From positions 62,001 to 126,000 of the forward strand of contig NZ_JARXZC010000007.1 in NCBI RefSeq assembly GCF_029894335.1: 64,000 nucleotides of DNA, read 5' to 3'. Each line of letters begins with the position of its first letter. Position 1 is the stretch's first letter. The stretch comes from Kitasatospora sp. MAP5-34 (GTDB lineage: Bacteria; Actinomycetota; Actinomycetes; Streptomycetales; Streptomycetaceae). The translations under genes were made by a program, and so were the position numbers. A model generated the notes under the pieces. It saw only the letters and a program-made list of their open reading frames with translations, searched no databases and was not told where the DNA came from. Of this stretch, positions 51,840 to 60,204 are shown piece by piece.

Positions 51840-52475
51840 CTGACCGAGCTCGGCGAGCACCGTCCTGGTGATCACCGTCATCGCACAGCGCTCGGCCGCG
51901 TACCGCAGGGCAGAGCAGTGGTACTCCCGGGAGAAGTCGGCGACGGCGTCGCCGACCAGGAACGGCTGGACGTCGTACGTGAAGGCGTCGCAGGTCGTCA
52001 TCAGTACGCCGATGTGCGCGTACACGCCACAGACGATCAGCTGATCACGGCCCTGTGCCCGCATGAACGCCAGGAGTTCGGTGCGGAAGAAGGCGCTGTA
52101 CCGCCAGTTGCTGAGGACCAGATCCCCCTCGGCCGGCCGAACCGGGTCGGCGATCTCCTGGTGCTCGGGAGAAGCGGTCATACCTTGGCCCCAGAAGTCC
52201 TTGAGCAGGCCGCGCTGTTCATCGGTCATACCGCCCGGCTGCGCCGTGTACGCCACCGGAACCCCGAGTTCGGCGGCCCGGTCCCGGAGCAGCGTGACAT
52301 TCCGGAGCAGGTCACTCACCGGGGGCTCGTCGGCAGCGAAAGGCAGCAGGAAGTACTTCTGCATGTCATGGATCAGCAGGACTGCTCGCGCAGGGTCAAC
52401 CGTCCACCGTGCGGTGTTCTCTGGCAGATCACCCTGGCCCGGCATCGGGTAAGGGGCGATGGCCGGGATTCCCAT
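51822..52475 (-). CDS. PhzD-like isochorismatase (2-amino-2-deoxyisochorismate hydrolase type)
   Basis: 217 aa from ATG 52475 (AGGAAA upstream), close to PhzD in length and sequence. ENTARWTVDPARAVLLIHDM carries the catalytic Asp. AYTAQPGGMTDEQRGLLKDF and FWGQGMTASP are near-diagnostic of PhzD, as is CGVYAHIGVLMTTCDAF. PhzD hydrolyses 2-amino-2-deoxyisochorismate to trans-2,3-dihydro-3-hydroxyanthranilate. However, the triad Lys of the superfamily (KWRYSAFF in PhzD) is Asn here (SNWRYSAFF), so activity is uncertain. No PhzE-type amidotransferase is in the window. The N-terminus MGIPAIAPYPMPG matches PhzD. Confidence 0.82.
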   Translation of the reverse strand: MGIPAIAPYPMPGQGDLPENTARWTVDPARAVLLIHDMQKYFLLPFAADEPPVSDLLRNVTLLRDRAAELGVPVAYTAQPGGMTDEQRGLLKDFWGQGMTASPEHQEIADPVRPAEGDLVLSNWRYSAFFRTELLAFMRAQGRDQLIVCGVYAHIGVLMTTCDAFTYDVQPFLVGDAVADFSREYHCSALRYAAERCAMTVITRTVLAELGQARQRI

Positions 52476-52988
52476 CAGTTTCCTTTCAGGCACGCGAGCA
52501 GACAATCCGGATCTCTTTCGCCCATGAGTGTGGGGAGACGAAAGAGCGCTGGTCAACGGCGGTCGAAAAACTTCGTCAGGTACTCCGGATTCCGCCGGCT
52601 GACAGCTTTTTGGCAGTCTCGTTCACATTCCCGATAATCGATGCTCCGGGTGAATTCTGACGGTAATTCCTGTCAGCTGGGCGTGACTTGGCGGAGCTGA
52701 TACGTCACTACCGCAGAAGTGGCCGCACACACGAAGTGCCGGCATAACTCCGTCAGAAACGGCGGGCGGGCGGAGCGGGGCAGGGCGGAGCGGGGCAGAG
52801 CGGGTTGATACGGCGGGCGGGCGGAGCGGGCTGGTGTGGCGGCTGGTACGGCGAAGGGCCCGATCACCGGGTAGCGGTGATCGAGCCCTTCGTGGCTTTC
52901 TTGCCTTTTCTTGGCATTTCACGGCTCTTCTTGGCTTTTTGTGACCGCTCGCCGTTGGGATCGGCAATCAGGGGCGGCGATCAGGGCG
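52476..52988 (-). other. Gap upstream of the PhzD-like gene, with direct repeat and terminator
   Basis: 513 bases without a supported gene. CTGAC-N10-GTCAG (52657-52676) is a possible operator near the PhzD-like promoter. A 20-base direct repeat (CGGCGGGCGGGCGGAGCGGG) occurs at 52760-52779 and 52811-52830. A hairpin of 8+8 bp with one central mismatch (52852-52868 with 52876-52892) probably ends the transketolase-fragment transcript. The adjacent 52893-52945 is unusually T-rich on the plus strand. Confidence 0.55.
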
Positions 52989-53576
52989 TCAGTCGCGCTT
53001 CGGGGTCTTGGCCAGGCTCGAACGCGCGTGGGCGGCGACCCGCTCCGGCGTGAAAGCACACTGCTCACGGAGGGCCGGGTACGGCGCGGCGAGACCGACG
53101 TGATCCAGGCCCACCAACTCGCCGGCCGTACCGGCCATGGCGTACCAGCCGAGCGAAGCCCCCGCCTCCACCGAGACCCGGGCCCGGACGGCGCGCGGCA
53201 GCACCGCCTCCCGGTAGTCGGCGGTCTGCTCCTCGAACCACTCCACGCAGGGCATCGAGACGACCCGGGTCGGCGTCCCCTCTCGCTCCAGGATGTCCCG
53301 GGCGCGCAGCGCGACCGGCACCTCGCCGCCGGCGGCGATCAGGATCACGTCCGGCGTACCGTCCCCGGCGCTCGCCTCCACCAGGACGTACCCGCCGCGT
53401 TCCGCGCCGGCAGCGCCGTCGGCGGCAGCAGGCGTGCGGCTCGGCTCGGGGTCGGGGTGGCCATGCTCGTCGACCTCAACGGCGTCCACCGCCAGCGCCC
53501 TGACCACTTCGGCCGTCTTGTCGTCCAGGCGAGCCCACTCGAACTTGCCCTTGATGCTTCGTATTTGAGTAGTCAT
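52989..53576 (-). CDS. Internally deleted transketolase
   Basis: 195 aa from ATG 53576. Residues about 19-43 match the very N-terminus of transketolase (DDKTAEVVRALAVDAVEV then GHP). Residues about 60-190 match its C-terminal domain (GTPDVILIAAGGEVPVALRA, RVVSMPCVEWFEEQTADY, RARVSVEAGASLGWY). The ThDP-binding and pyrimidine domains between them, several hundred residues, are absent. It cannot be a transketolase on its own. Being in frame from both ends, it may be a fixed deletion product or a new small protein. In a shikimate island a full transketolase would have supplied erythrose-4-phosphate. Confidence 0.75.
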   Translation of the reverse strand: MTTQIRSIKGKFEWARLDDKTAEVVRALAVDAVEVDEHGHPDPEPSRTPAAADGAAGAERGGYVLVEASAGDGTPDVILIAAGGEVPVALRARDILEREGTPTRVVSMPCVEWFEEQTADYREAVLPRAVRARVSVEAGASLGWYAMAGTAGELVGLDHVGLAAPYPALREQCAFTPERVAAHARSSLAKTPKRD

Positions 53577-53680
53577 CAGAAGATTCAGGGCTCCTCTCCG
53601 AGGTACTGCGGCAGGGATCGGACCCACCCGACTCTCCGTCACCCTCCCCAGGGCCACAACCGCTCCCGGTCGACTACGTC

Positions 53681-53719
53681 ACCTGGGCCCCCACCTGTGG
53701 GTCAGGTGGGGGCCCAGGT
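53681..53719. terminator. 17-bp perfect terminator
   Basis: ACCTGGGCCCCCACCTG (53681-53697) pairs exactly with 53703-53719, loop TGGGT. It probably ends the leftward membrane-protein gene and marks the right edge of the shikimate/butyrolactone island. Confidence 0.9.
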
Positions 53720-53764
53720 CATCGGTTACCCGGCAGCTGCGGACAGCGGAACGGCCTTACCTGC

Positions 53765-54313
53765 TCAACTGTTTGGATGCGTGATCTTGCTCGTGTCCAG
53801 GAAGAGCCCGCTGAACGCCACCAGGGATGCAGCGAGCGCCGCGCCGGCGGAGGGGCGCGCGGGAACGGCGAAAACCTCGACGGCCGCCCAGACCCCGATT
53901 CCGGCAGAAGCGAGGAGAACGATCCCCGGCAGGACTACGCCCCAGAAGACCCCTTCGCGCAGAGGATTGATGACCGCCCCCAGCAGACCCGCCGCGACCA
54001 CCGAGATTCCACTCGTCAGATCCGGCACCCCGAGGTCGCGGGTAGTGGTGATGCTCAACCCCAGAAAGGCCATGAGCGCCAGGAACGCCAGAACAAGAAT
54101 CGCCAGCAGAAGCCGGTCCATGGTGCTCACAGGTGGGGGATCCGGCGGAGGAGCCACTGGAACGGGCGCCGTCACCTCGACCAGCAGCACCTGCGGCGGC
54201 GGTTCCACGTCCACAGCCGGCCCCGGTGGTCGCGCCGGCTCGACCGCCACCGTCGGCGGCACACCCCGGAGGCAGGCAGCGGCAGCCCTGAACCTTGATC
54301 CGATCGAAGTCAT
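53765..54313 (-). CDS. Integral membrane protein, unknown function
   Basis: 182 aa, ATG 54313. A Pro-rich cytosolic N-terminus of about 60 residues precedes four hydrophobic helices (LLLAILVLAFLALMAFLGL, ISVVAAGLLGAVI, VFWGVVLPGIVLLASAGIGV, ALAASLVAFSGLFL). No known domain or catalytic motif recognised. Confidence 0.65.
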   Translation of the reverse strand: MTSIGSRFRAAAACLRGVPPTVAVEPARPPGPAVDVEPPPQVLLVEVTAPVPVAPPPDPPPVSTMDRLLLAILVLAFLALMAFLGLSITTTRDLGVPDLTSGISVVAAGLLGAVINPLREGVFWGVVLPGIVLLASAGIGVWAAVEVFAVPARPSAGAALAASLVAFSGLFLDTSKITHPNS

Positions 54314-54496
54314 GCCTCAACCCATACCTGCCGGCTACCACCCCCGCACGACGGGGGAACCCGACCGGCGTCGAGCCCGGCAGGCTACACCGAGCCTGCC
54401 GCCAGCGCCTTGGGGAAGGTAATCCTGACCCCCATCTGGCCCACCCGCAGTGGTCCAAGGCGGCATGCAAGTAGGGCAACTTGAGGCAGGGCATGA

Positions 54497-54536
54497 CTCA
54501 GGCGGGGTGCCTGTTCTCACAGACACCCCGCCTGAG
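54497..54536 (-). terminator. Terminator after tRNA-Ser (TGA)
   Basis: CTCAGGCGGGGTG (54497-54509) pairs perfectly with 54524-54536, 13 bp, about 20 bases past the leftward tRNA. Confidence 0.85.
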
Positions 54537-54558
54537 CTGGGCGTTTCCCGCCACACTG

Positions 54559-54646
54559 CGGAGAGCGTGGGATTTGAACCCACGGTGAGGGGTTACCTCA
54601 CGACAGTTTTCAAGACTGTTCCCTTAGGCCGCTCGGGCAGCTCTCC
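54559..54646 (-). tRNA. tRNA-Ser (TGA)
   Basis: Minus-strand class II tRNA: acceptor GGAGAGC/GCTCTCC, anticodon arm ACAGT-CTTGAAA-ACTGT (anticodon TGA), long variable arm, T-loop GGTTCAAATCC, discriminator G. CCA not encoded. Reads UCA/UCG codons. Confidence 0.97.
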
Positions 54647-54726
54647 TGGCGGAGGTCAGCCTAACGGGTCCGGAGGGGTTCGGTGCACACCGTTTTCCGG
54701 TGCGTGCCGAGGATTCGCGCGAGGGG

Positions 54727-56364
54727 TCAGTTGTCGCCCTTGCGTTCGCCGAGGGTGATGGTGGTGGTGCCGGGCTTGCCGTCGCGGGTGTACTCGACGG
54801 GGACCTTGTCGCCCGGCTTGTACGTCCAGATCTCGCTGACCAGGGTCGGGCCGCTGTCGATCAGGTGGTTGCCGAGCTTGGTGATGACGTCGCCGGCCTT
54901 CAGGCCGGCCAGGTCGGCGGGGCCGCCCGGGGTGACGGCCGGGGTGCCCTGGACCGGGCCGGTCTGGATCTGCGCGCCGTCGCCGGTGTAGTTGTCGTTG
55001 CGCAGCACGCCGAAGATCGCGTAGACCGGCGTGCCGGTCTTGATCAGGTCCTGGGCGACGCGCTTCGCCTGGTTGATCGGGATGGCGAAGCCGAGGCCGA
55101 TGCTGCCGGCCCGGCCGGTGCTGCTGCTGGTGTTGGACTGGATCGCCGAGTTGATCCCGATCACCGCGCCGCTCGCGTTGAGCAGCGGGCCGCCGGAGTT
55201 GCCCGGGTTGATCGAGGCGTCGGTCTGCAGCGCGTTCATGAACGAGGACTGGGCCCCCGTGTCGTCGCCCGAAGCGACCGGACGGTCCTTCGCGCTGACG
55301 ATGCCGCTGGTGACGGTGCCTTCGAGGCCGTACGGGGCACCGATCGCGATCGTCGCGTCGCCGACCGCCGCGTTGTCGGAGTCGCCCAGCGGCAGCGGGA
55401 CGAGCTTCTCCTTCGACGGGTTGTCGAGCTTGATCACGGCCACGTCGTAACCCTGGGCGCGGCCGACCACCGAGGCCGAGTACGAGGAACCGTCGGAGAA
55501 CTTGACCGACAGCTGCCCACCGGCCGCCGCCGCCGGGGCGACCACGTGGTTGTTGGTGAGGATGTGGCCCTCGGTGTCGAAGACGAAGCCCGTACCGGTG
55601 CCCGACTCCTGGGAGTTGGATGCCTTGATGGTGACGACGCTCGGCAGTGCCTTGGCCGCGATCCCGGCGATGGAGTCCGGGGAGCGGTCGACGGCCTTCT
55701 GGTTGTCGCCCACGGTGATGGTGGTGCTGGTGTGGCTGGAGCCGGAGTTGCCGCCGGAGTTGCTGTCGCTGTCGGTGATCCCGACACCGATCGCACCACC
55801 CGCGATGCCCGCGACCAGCGCCACCGCCGCGATCAGCGCGACCAACCCGCCGCGCTTCTTGCGCGGCGCCCCGCCAGGAGCGCCGGGGAAGTCGGCCGGG
55901 TAGCCCTGGTCGCCCGGACCGCCGGTGCCGCCCGGCGGGCTACCCCAGCCACCGAGCGGCTGCCCCGCCCCGAACGGGTGGTGCGCCTCGGCGGTCACGG
56001 TCGGTGCCCCAGGGGTCGGCGGGGCGGGCGGAGCAACCGGCGTGGCCGGAGCCGCGTACGGGTTGCCTCCCGAAACGGGCGCGGGCGCGTCGGCGTACGT
56101 GGGCGCAGCAGGCGGCAGCGGTGCGGCGGGCGCGACAGGTGCGGCCGGGAGCACCGGCGGCGGCGCGTCCAGGTACGAGGGCGCGGCGGCCGGAGCCGGC
56201 GCCTCCTCGGCGTCGCTCAGCTTGCTGAAGGAGAGCGTCGGCGCGGACTCGACGACGGGCGCGGCATCGGCCGACGCTGCGTCAGGAGCCGGACCCACCG
56301 CCCCCTGGCCGGCGGAGGGATGCTCCTCCGGCCCGGTGGAACCACTCGCGTGCTCGGTGCTCAC
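54727..56364 (-). CDS. HtrA/DegP-like membrane serine protease with PDZ domain
   Basis: 545 aa, start GTG 56364 with GGAGG upstream. The cytosolic N-terminal 165 residues are Pro/Ala/Gly-rich. One membrane helix (LVALIAAVALVAGIAGGAIG) follows, then an extracytoplasmic S1C protease domain. Catalytic His in ILTNNHVVAP, Asp in YDVAVIKLDN, Ser in NPGNSGGPLL. The PDZ domain (about 440-540) contains PADLAGLKAGDVITKLG. This is the topology of actinobacterial HtrA/PepD envelope-stress proteases. It is divergent from the TPP-controlled transporter. Confidence 0.93.
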   Translation of the reverse strand: MSTEHASGSTGPEEHPSAGQGAVGPAPDAASADAAPVVESAPTLSFSKLSDAEEAPAPAAAPSYLDAPPPVLPAAPVAPAAPLPPAAPTYADAPAPVSGGNPYAAPATPVAPPAPPTPGAPTVTAEAHHPFGAGQPLGGWGSPPGGTGGPGDQGYPADFPGAPGGAPRKKRGGLVALIAAVALVAGIAGGAIGVGITDSDSNSGGNSGSSHTSTTITVGDNQKAVDRSPDSIAGIAAKALPSVVTIKASNSQESGTGTGFVFDTEGHILTNNHVVAPAAAAGGQLSVKFSDGSSYSASVVGRAQGYDVAVIKLDNPSKEKLVPLPLGDSDNAAVGDATIAIGAPYGLEGTVTSGIVSAKDRPVASGDDTGAQSSFMNALQTDASINPGNSGGPLLNASGAVIGINSAIQSNTSSSTGRAGSIGLGFAIPINQAKRVAQDLIKTGTPVYAIFGVLRNDNYTGDGAQIQTGPVQGTPAVTPGGPADLAGLKAGDVITKLGNHLIDSGPTLVSEIWTYKPGDKVPVEYTRDGKPGTTTITLGERKGDN

Positions 56365-56585
56365 GGACGACCTCCATAGCTGACAGGACTTTGGCCCATA
56401 GTTTTTCGCATCTCTGATTCAGTTACCGTAAGGACCCCCCTGAAGAACTCATAAGAATCCTTACGGGCCCCCGACGCCCCCTCGGCGCTGGTCCGGCACC
56501 GGACCGGCGCCGGTCCGCGATGCGGACGGCAGCCCCCTGGCCTTGGCGTTCCCGGGTCAGCCGGTTAGCCTTGCGCTCCAAACTG

Positions 56586-56733
56586 ACACGCGGGAGCTTG
56601 GACCATCCAGGCTGAGAGTGCGCGGATCGACCGTACGCCATGTCACCCGATCATCCGATCGGACAAGCAGGTCGTACGGCCGGAGGAGCGCTGACCGCTC
56701 GAACCTGTCCGGGTAATGCCGGCGTAGGGAGAA
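56586..56733 (+). promoter_or_regulatory. TPP riboswitch (THI element)
   Basis: All conserved THI blocks are present: CGCGGGAGC (56590-56598), GGCTGAGAG (56610-56618), then ACCTG-TCCGGGTAATGCCGGCGTAGGGA (56704-56730). An enlarged P3 arm is closed by CCGTACG/CGTACGG. It lies directly before the CytX-type gene, whose ribosome binding site AGGGAG (56726-56731) is the 3' conserved strand itself. Thiamine pyrophosphate binding should therefore block translation initiation. No separate terminator hairpin is seen. Confidence 0.93.
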
Positions 56734-56739
56734 TCGGCC

Positions 56740-58107
56740 ATGACGGCTGCCCCGCCACTCGTCGAACCGTCCACCACCACAGCGGACCACCGCCCCGAGG
56801 CGCCGCTGACGCTGGACACCTCACCACCCCGCACCCTCGGCTTCCGCGACCAGTTCGCGCTCTGGGCCAACCTCGGCGTCAGCCTGATCGGCTTCGCCAG
56901 CGCCGCGACGGTGCTGGGCACCCCGGGCGCGGAGCTCTCGTTCACCGCCGCCGTGACGGCGATCGTGGTCGGCACCGCGATCGGTACGGCGATGCTGGGC
57001 GTCGCCGCGCTGATCGGCGCGCGGACCGGCGCCCCGGCGATGGCGGTGCTGCGCGGGCTGTTCGGTACCAGGATCAGCTACGTCCCGACCGTGCTCAACA
57101 TCGCCCAGTGCATCGGCTGGGGCGTGTACGAGCTGATCATCATCGCCCAGGGCGCGCAGACGGTGGCCGGTACCAACGGCTGGCGCTGGCTGTTCGTCGT
57201 CCTGGCCGGTGCGCTCACCACCGTGCTGACCATCTGGCCGCTGGGCTCGATCGCGGTGCTGCGCAAGTACATCGCGATCGCGGTCGGCGTGGCAATGGTC
57301 TACTTCACCGTCCAGCTCGGCCGCCAGGGCTTCCCCGACCCGGGCAAGGGCCACTGGACCGGTTTCCTGCACGCGACGGACGCGATCATCGCGGTGTCGA
57401 TCTCCTTCGTCCCGCTCGCCGCCGACTACACCCGGCACTCCCGCACCACCCGCGCCTCGTTCTGGGGCACCTTCTCCGGCTACACCCTCGCCCAGGTGTG
57501 GTGCTACGTGCTCGGGCTGATCGCGCTACTGCAGTCCAACGGCGACGCCTCGAAGATCTTCTCCTCGTTCACCGGGGTGGCCGCGGGCTGGTTCTTCCTG
57601 CTCGTCCTGGTGCTGCGGGAGAGCGACCAGTCCTTCGCGAACGTGTACTCGACCGCGATGTCGATCCACAACCTGTTCCCGAAGGTCGACCGCCGGCTCC
57701 TCACCGGTGGGATCGGCGTGCTGGTCACCGGGCTGGCCCTGCAGATCCAGCAGTTCACCGACTCGTACTACGCCTTCCTCGGCCTGATCGGCTCGGTCTT
57801 CGTGCCGCTGCTCGCCGTGCTCGCGGTCGACTTCTTCCTCGGCGCCGGGCGGCGCGGCTGGAACCTGGAGCAGGACGCCCCCGCCCGCCCGCTGATGCTG
57901 CTGCCGTGGCTGCTCGGCTTCGCCACCTACCAGTACCTCGCGCCGACGGCCGTCGCGGGCTGGTGGACCAGCTTCTGGACCGACGCCCAGTCGGCCCTGC
58001 ACTTCACCCCGCAGGAGTGGAGTTCCGCCTCGCTGTTCAGCTTCCTGATCGCCGGGGCGGCCACCTGGGCTATCGGCGTACTGCCCTCGCGCTCGCGCGC
58101 GGCGTAA
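56740..58107 (+). CDS. cytX: NCS1 family transporter, CytX-like (hydroxymethylpyrimidine uptake)
   Basis: 455-aa permease with 12 predicted helices, of the cytosine/purine/thiamine NCS1 family. Family motifs near the start are FALWANLGVSLIGFASAATVLG and NIAQCIGWGVYELIIIAQGA. SISFVPLAADYTRHSRT lies in the middle. The TPP riboswitch directly upstream assigns it to thiamine-precursor uptake, where CytX imports the HMP moiety. The ATG is nine bases after AGGGAG, the riboswitch's own 3' strand. A hairpin follows the stop. Confidence 0.9.
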   Translation: MTAAPPLVEPSTTTADHRPEAPLTLDTSPPRTLGFRDQFALWANLGVSLIGFASAATVLGTPGAELSFTAAVTAIVVGTAIGTAMLGVAALIGARTGAPAMAVLRGLFGTRISYVPTVLNIAQCIGWGVYELIIIAQGAQTVAGTNGWRWLFVVLAGALTTVLTIWPLGSIAVLRKYIAIAVGVAMVYFTVQLGRQGFPDPGKGHWTGFLHATDAIIAVSISFVPLAADYTRHSRTTRASFWGTFSGYTLAQVWCYVLGLIALLQSNGDASKIFSSFTGVAAGWFFLLVLVLRESDQSFANVYSTAMSIHNLFPKVDRRLLTGGIGVLVTGLALQIQQFTDSYYAFLGLIGSVFVPLLAVLAVDFFLGAGRRGWNLEQDAPARPLMLLPWLLGFATYQYLAPTAVAGWWTSFWTDAQSALHFTPQEWSSASLFSFLIAGAATWAIGVLPSRSRAA

Positions 58108-58113
58108 ATCTCC

Positions 58114-58144
58114 GAGGGGCGCGGGGCTCTGCTCCGCGCCCCTC
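58114..58144 (+). terminator. 11-bp terminator after cytX
   Basis: GAGGGGCGCGG (58114-58124) pairs with CCGCGCCCCTC (58134-58144). Just beyond, CCCCAC(A/G)TTGGT-like words repeat three times (58154-58190). Confidence 0.8.
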
Positions 58145-58256
58145 TGGTTGCCCCCACGTTGGTTACCCCACATTGGTGACCCCACTGGGGATTGTTCACC
58201 GCGCGTTTTCCGTGGTGGCTGCTTTCGGCCATCCGAAGGCTCGTAGGGTTGTCGCT

Positions 58257-59108
58257 GTGGACACCCGGAACCTCGACTCGACCGCCCCCGGCGCGCACCT
58301 ACCCGACCGCTCGGCCGTACGGGTGATCGCGCATCGCGGTTCCTCCGCCGCGCTCCCCGAGCACACCCTCGCCGCCTACCGCCTGGCGATCGAGGAGGGC
58401 GCGGACGCGTTGGAGTGCGACGTACGGCTGACCGCCGACGGGCAGCTGGTCTGCGTGCACGACCGTACGGTGCAGCGCACCTCGGACGGGCACGGCACGG
58501 TCTCCGCGATGACGCTGGCCCAGCTCTCCGCGCTGGACTTCGGCTCCTGGAAGTCCCCCGAGGACCCGCAGCCGCAGCCGGTGCTCACGCTGGCCCAGCT
58601 GCTGGAGCTGGTCGCCGACGCGGGCCGGCCGGTGGAGCTGGCCATCGAGACCAAACACCCGACCCGGTCGGCCGGCCGGGTCGAGGCCGAGCTGCTGCGG
58701 ATGCTGGAGCACCACGGCCTGCTGCCCGCCGCACCCGCCGAGTCGGCCGGGTCCGCCAAGTCCGCCGCACCCGTCGGGTCGGCCGTACGGATCATGAGCT
58801 TCTCGGAGCTCTCGCTGCGCCGGATCCGCAAGGCCGCACCCGCCGTCCCCACGGTGTACCTGCTGGAGCGCCGCCTGCCGCTGCGCGGGCGGATCGCCTC
58901 GCTGCCCGGCGGCGCCGGGATCGCCGGGCCCGGCATCGACCTCGTCCGGGCGGATCCCGGGCTGGTGACGGCGCTGCGCCGGGCCGGGCACCGGGTGCAC
59001 GTCTGGACGGTGGACGAGCCCGCCGACGTCGAGCTCTGCCTGCGGCTCGGGGTGGAGGCGATCATCACCAACCGGCCGCGAGAGGTGCTGGCGCAGCTCG
59101 GACGATAG
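58257..59108 (+). CDS. Glycerophosphodiester phosphodiesterase
   Basis: Hydrolyses glycerophosphodiesters to glycerol-3-phosphate and alcohol, 283 aa. Start GTG 58257, weak TAGGG upstream. Metal and catalytic motifs: VIAHRGSSAALPEHTLAAY (His, Glu), GADALECDVRLTADGQLVC, VHDRTVQRTSDGHG, and ELAIETKHPTR. A C-terminal VHVWTVDEPADVELCLRLG and GVEAIITNRP complete the barrel. No signal peptide, so cytosolic. An insert of Ala/Ser repeats near residue 165 is lineage-specific. Confidence 0.92.
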   Translation: MDTRNLDSTAPGAHLPDRSAVRVIAHRGSSAALPEHTLAAYRLAIEEGADALECDVRLTADGQLVCVHDRTVQRTSDGHGTVSAMTLAQLSALDFGSWKSPEDPQPQPVLTLAQLLELVADAGRPVELAIETKHPTRSAGRVEAELLRMLEHHGLLPAAPAESAGSAKSAAPVGSAVRIMSFSELSLRRIRKAAPAVPTVYLLERRLPLRGRIASLPGGAGIAGPGIDLVRADPGLVTALRRAGHRVHVWTVDEPADVELCLRLGVEAIITNRPREVLAQLGR

Positions 59109-59358
59109 ATGATTATCGGCAGGAGCGAAGCCCCGCAGCGTCGGCCAATTGGCGTACGCGGGCGCGGGCGAGGGGGCGCGAAACACCTGCGAAGGGGGAA
59201 TTCCGGGCCCTTTCACAACCGTCCGTAAGCAGCTAATCACCATTTGCGTACTGTGCGTTGCGGTACTCCGAATTGTCCGCCCGCGATCGGCCCACGGTCG
59301 TTTCGACGCATTCCCAGGGGGCATCCATCCTTCGGCAATCGCTGAAGGAGGTCCGGGG

Positions 59359-60009
59359 GTGGCACTGATGGTTGCGCGCGAAGTGCCGGTTACATCGACG
59401 CAGTCCTCAACACCGGCTTCGTCGACACTGGCAGTGCCGCACGGCGCCGCCAGTGTCGCGGTCGCGCGCCGACGGCTGCGCAGCGATCTGGGGGAACGTG
59501 AGATTCCGGACACGGTCATCGACGACGCCGTGCTGATCCTTTCCGAACTGCTCAGCAATTCCTGCCGGTACGCCCGGCCGCTGGGTCTGCTCGCCGAACT
59601 CGACGACCGGGACGCCGTCCGGGTGGGCGCGCACGCCCCCACCCGGCGCGGGTCCGGCTCCTCGGAGGCCGACCACCGGGACAGCGACCACCGGGACACC
59701 GGTCACCGGGACGCGGGTCCCCGGGACACCGGCCACCGGGACGCGGACCACCAGCCCGGCGGAGTGCTGGTGCGCTGGCAGATGCTCGGCGACGGCTCGC
59801 TCACCCTCGAGGTGACGGACGGCGGCGCGGTCACCCGCCCGCACCCGGCCCGGCCCTCGCTGACGTCCAGGGGCGGTCGGGGCCTGAGCATCGTCGGCAA
59901 GCTGGCGACCGCCTGGGGCGTCCGGGACGCGCCCGGCCGGGTCACCGTGTGGGCGGCGCTGCGCCCGGAACGGCCGGAGCACGCCGAACACGCGGCCAGG
60001 AGCGCCTGA
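59359..60009 (+). CDS. Anti-sigma-type histidine-kinase-like ATPase with HRD repeat insert
   Basis: 216-aa GHKL ATPase of the RsbW/SpoIIAB type common in streptomycetes. GTG 59359 has AAGGAGG nine bases upstream. N box: ILSELLSNSCRYA; G1: LEVTDGGAVTRPH; G2: SRGGRGLSIVGKLATAWG. Between them lies an unusual insert of about 30 residues built from (D/G)HRD(S/T/A) units. It should bind and inactivate a SigB-family sigma factor or an anti-anti-sigma partner; partners are unknown, though two such sigma genes are in this window. Confidence 0.85.
   Translation: MALMVAREVPVTSTQSSTPASSTLAVPHGAASVAVARRRLRSDLGEREIPDTVIDDAVLILSELLSNSCRYARPLGLLAELDDRDAVRVGAHAPTRRGSGSSEADHRDSDHRDTGHRDAGPRDTGHRDADHQPGGVLVRWQMLGDGSLTLEVTDGGAVTRPHPARPSLTSRGGRGLSIVGKLATAWGVRDAPGRVTVWAALRPERPEHAEHAARSA
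59671..59745 (+). repeat. 15-bp coding tandem repeat, five copies
   Basis: Units GACCACCGGGACAGC and variants repeat in frame at 59671, 59686, 59701, 59716 and 59731, encoding DHRDS, DHRDT, GHRDA, GPRDT and GHRDA, then a partial unit. It lies inside the anti-sigma-type ATPase gene. Confidence 0.9.
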
Positions 60010-60204
60010 CCCGCGACGGCGACCGGGCGCGACCGACGGCGACCGGCCGGGCGGCCGTGAACCGCGCGTGAATCCCGGTGAATCTCGAAGGGCGGGAAAC
60101 CTCAGTAGGCTGCGGGGAGTAAGACCGACCGGCGGCAGGCAGCGCGGGTCGCGGGCTCTGCTGCCGGTCGGTCAAAGTGTCACCGTCCCCGGGAGAGCCG
60201 CACC

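Noticed and set aside
52623..52967. Lys/Arg-rich 114-codon leftward ORF
   Set aside because: It spans a direct repeat and a terminator hairpin with no ribosome binding site; the basic residues come from an A-rich tract.
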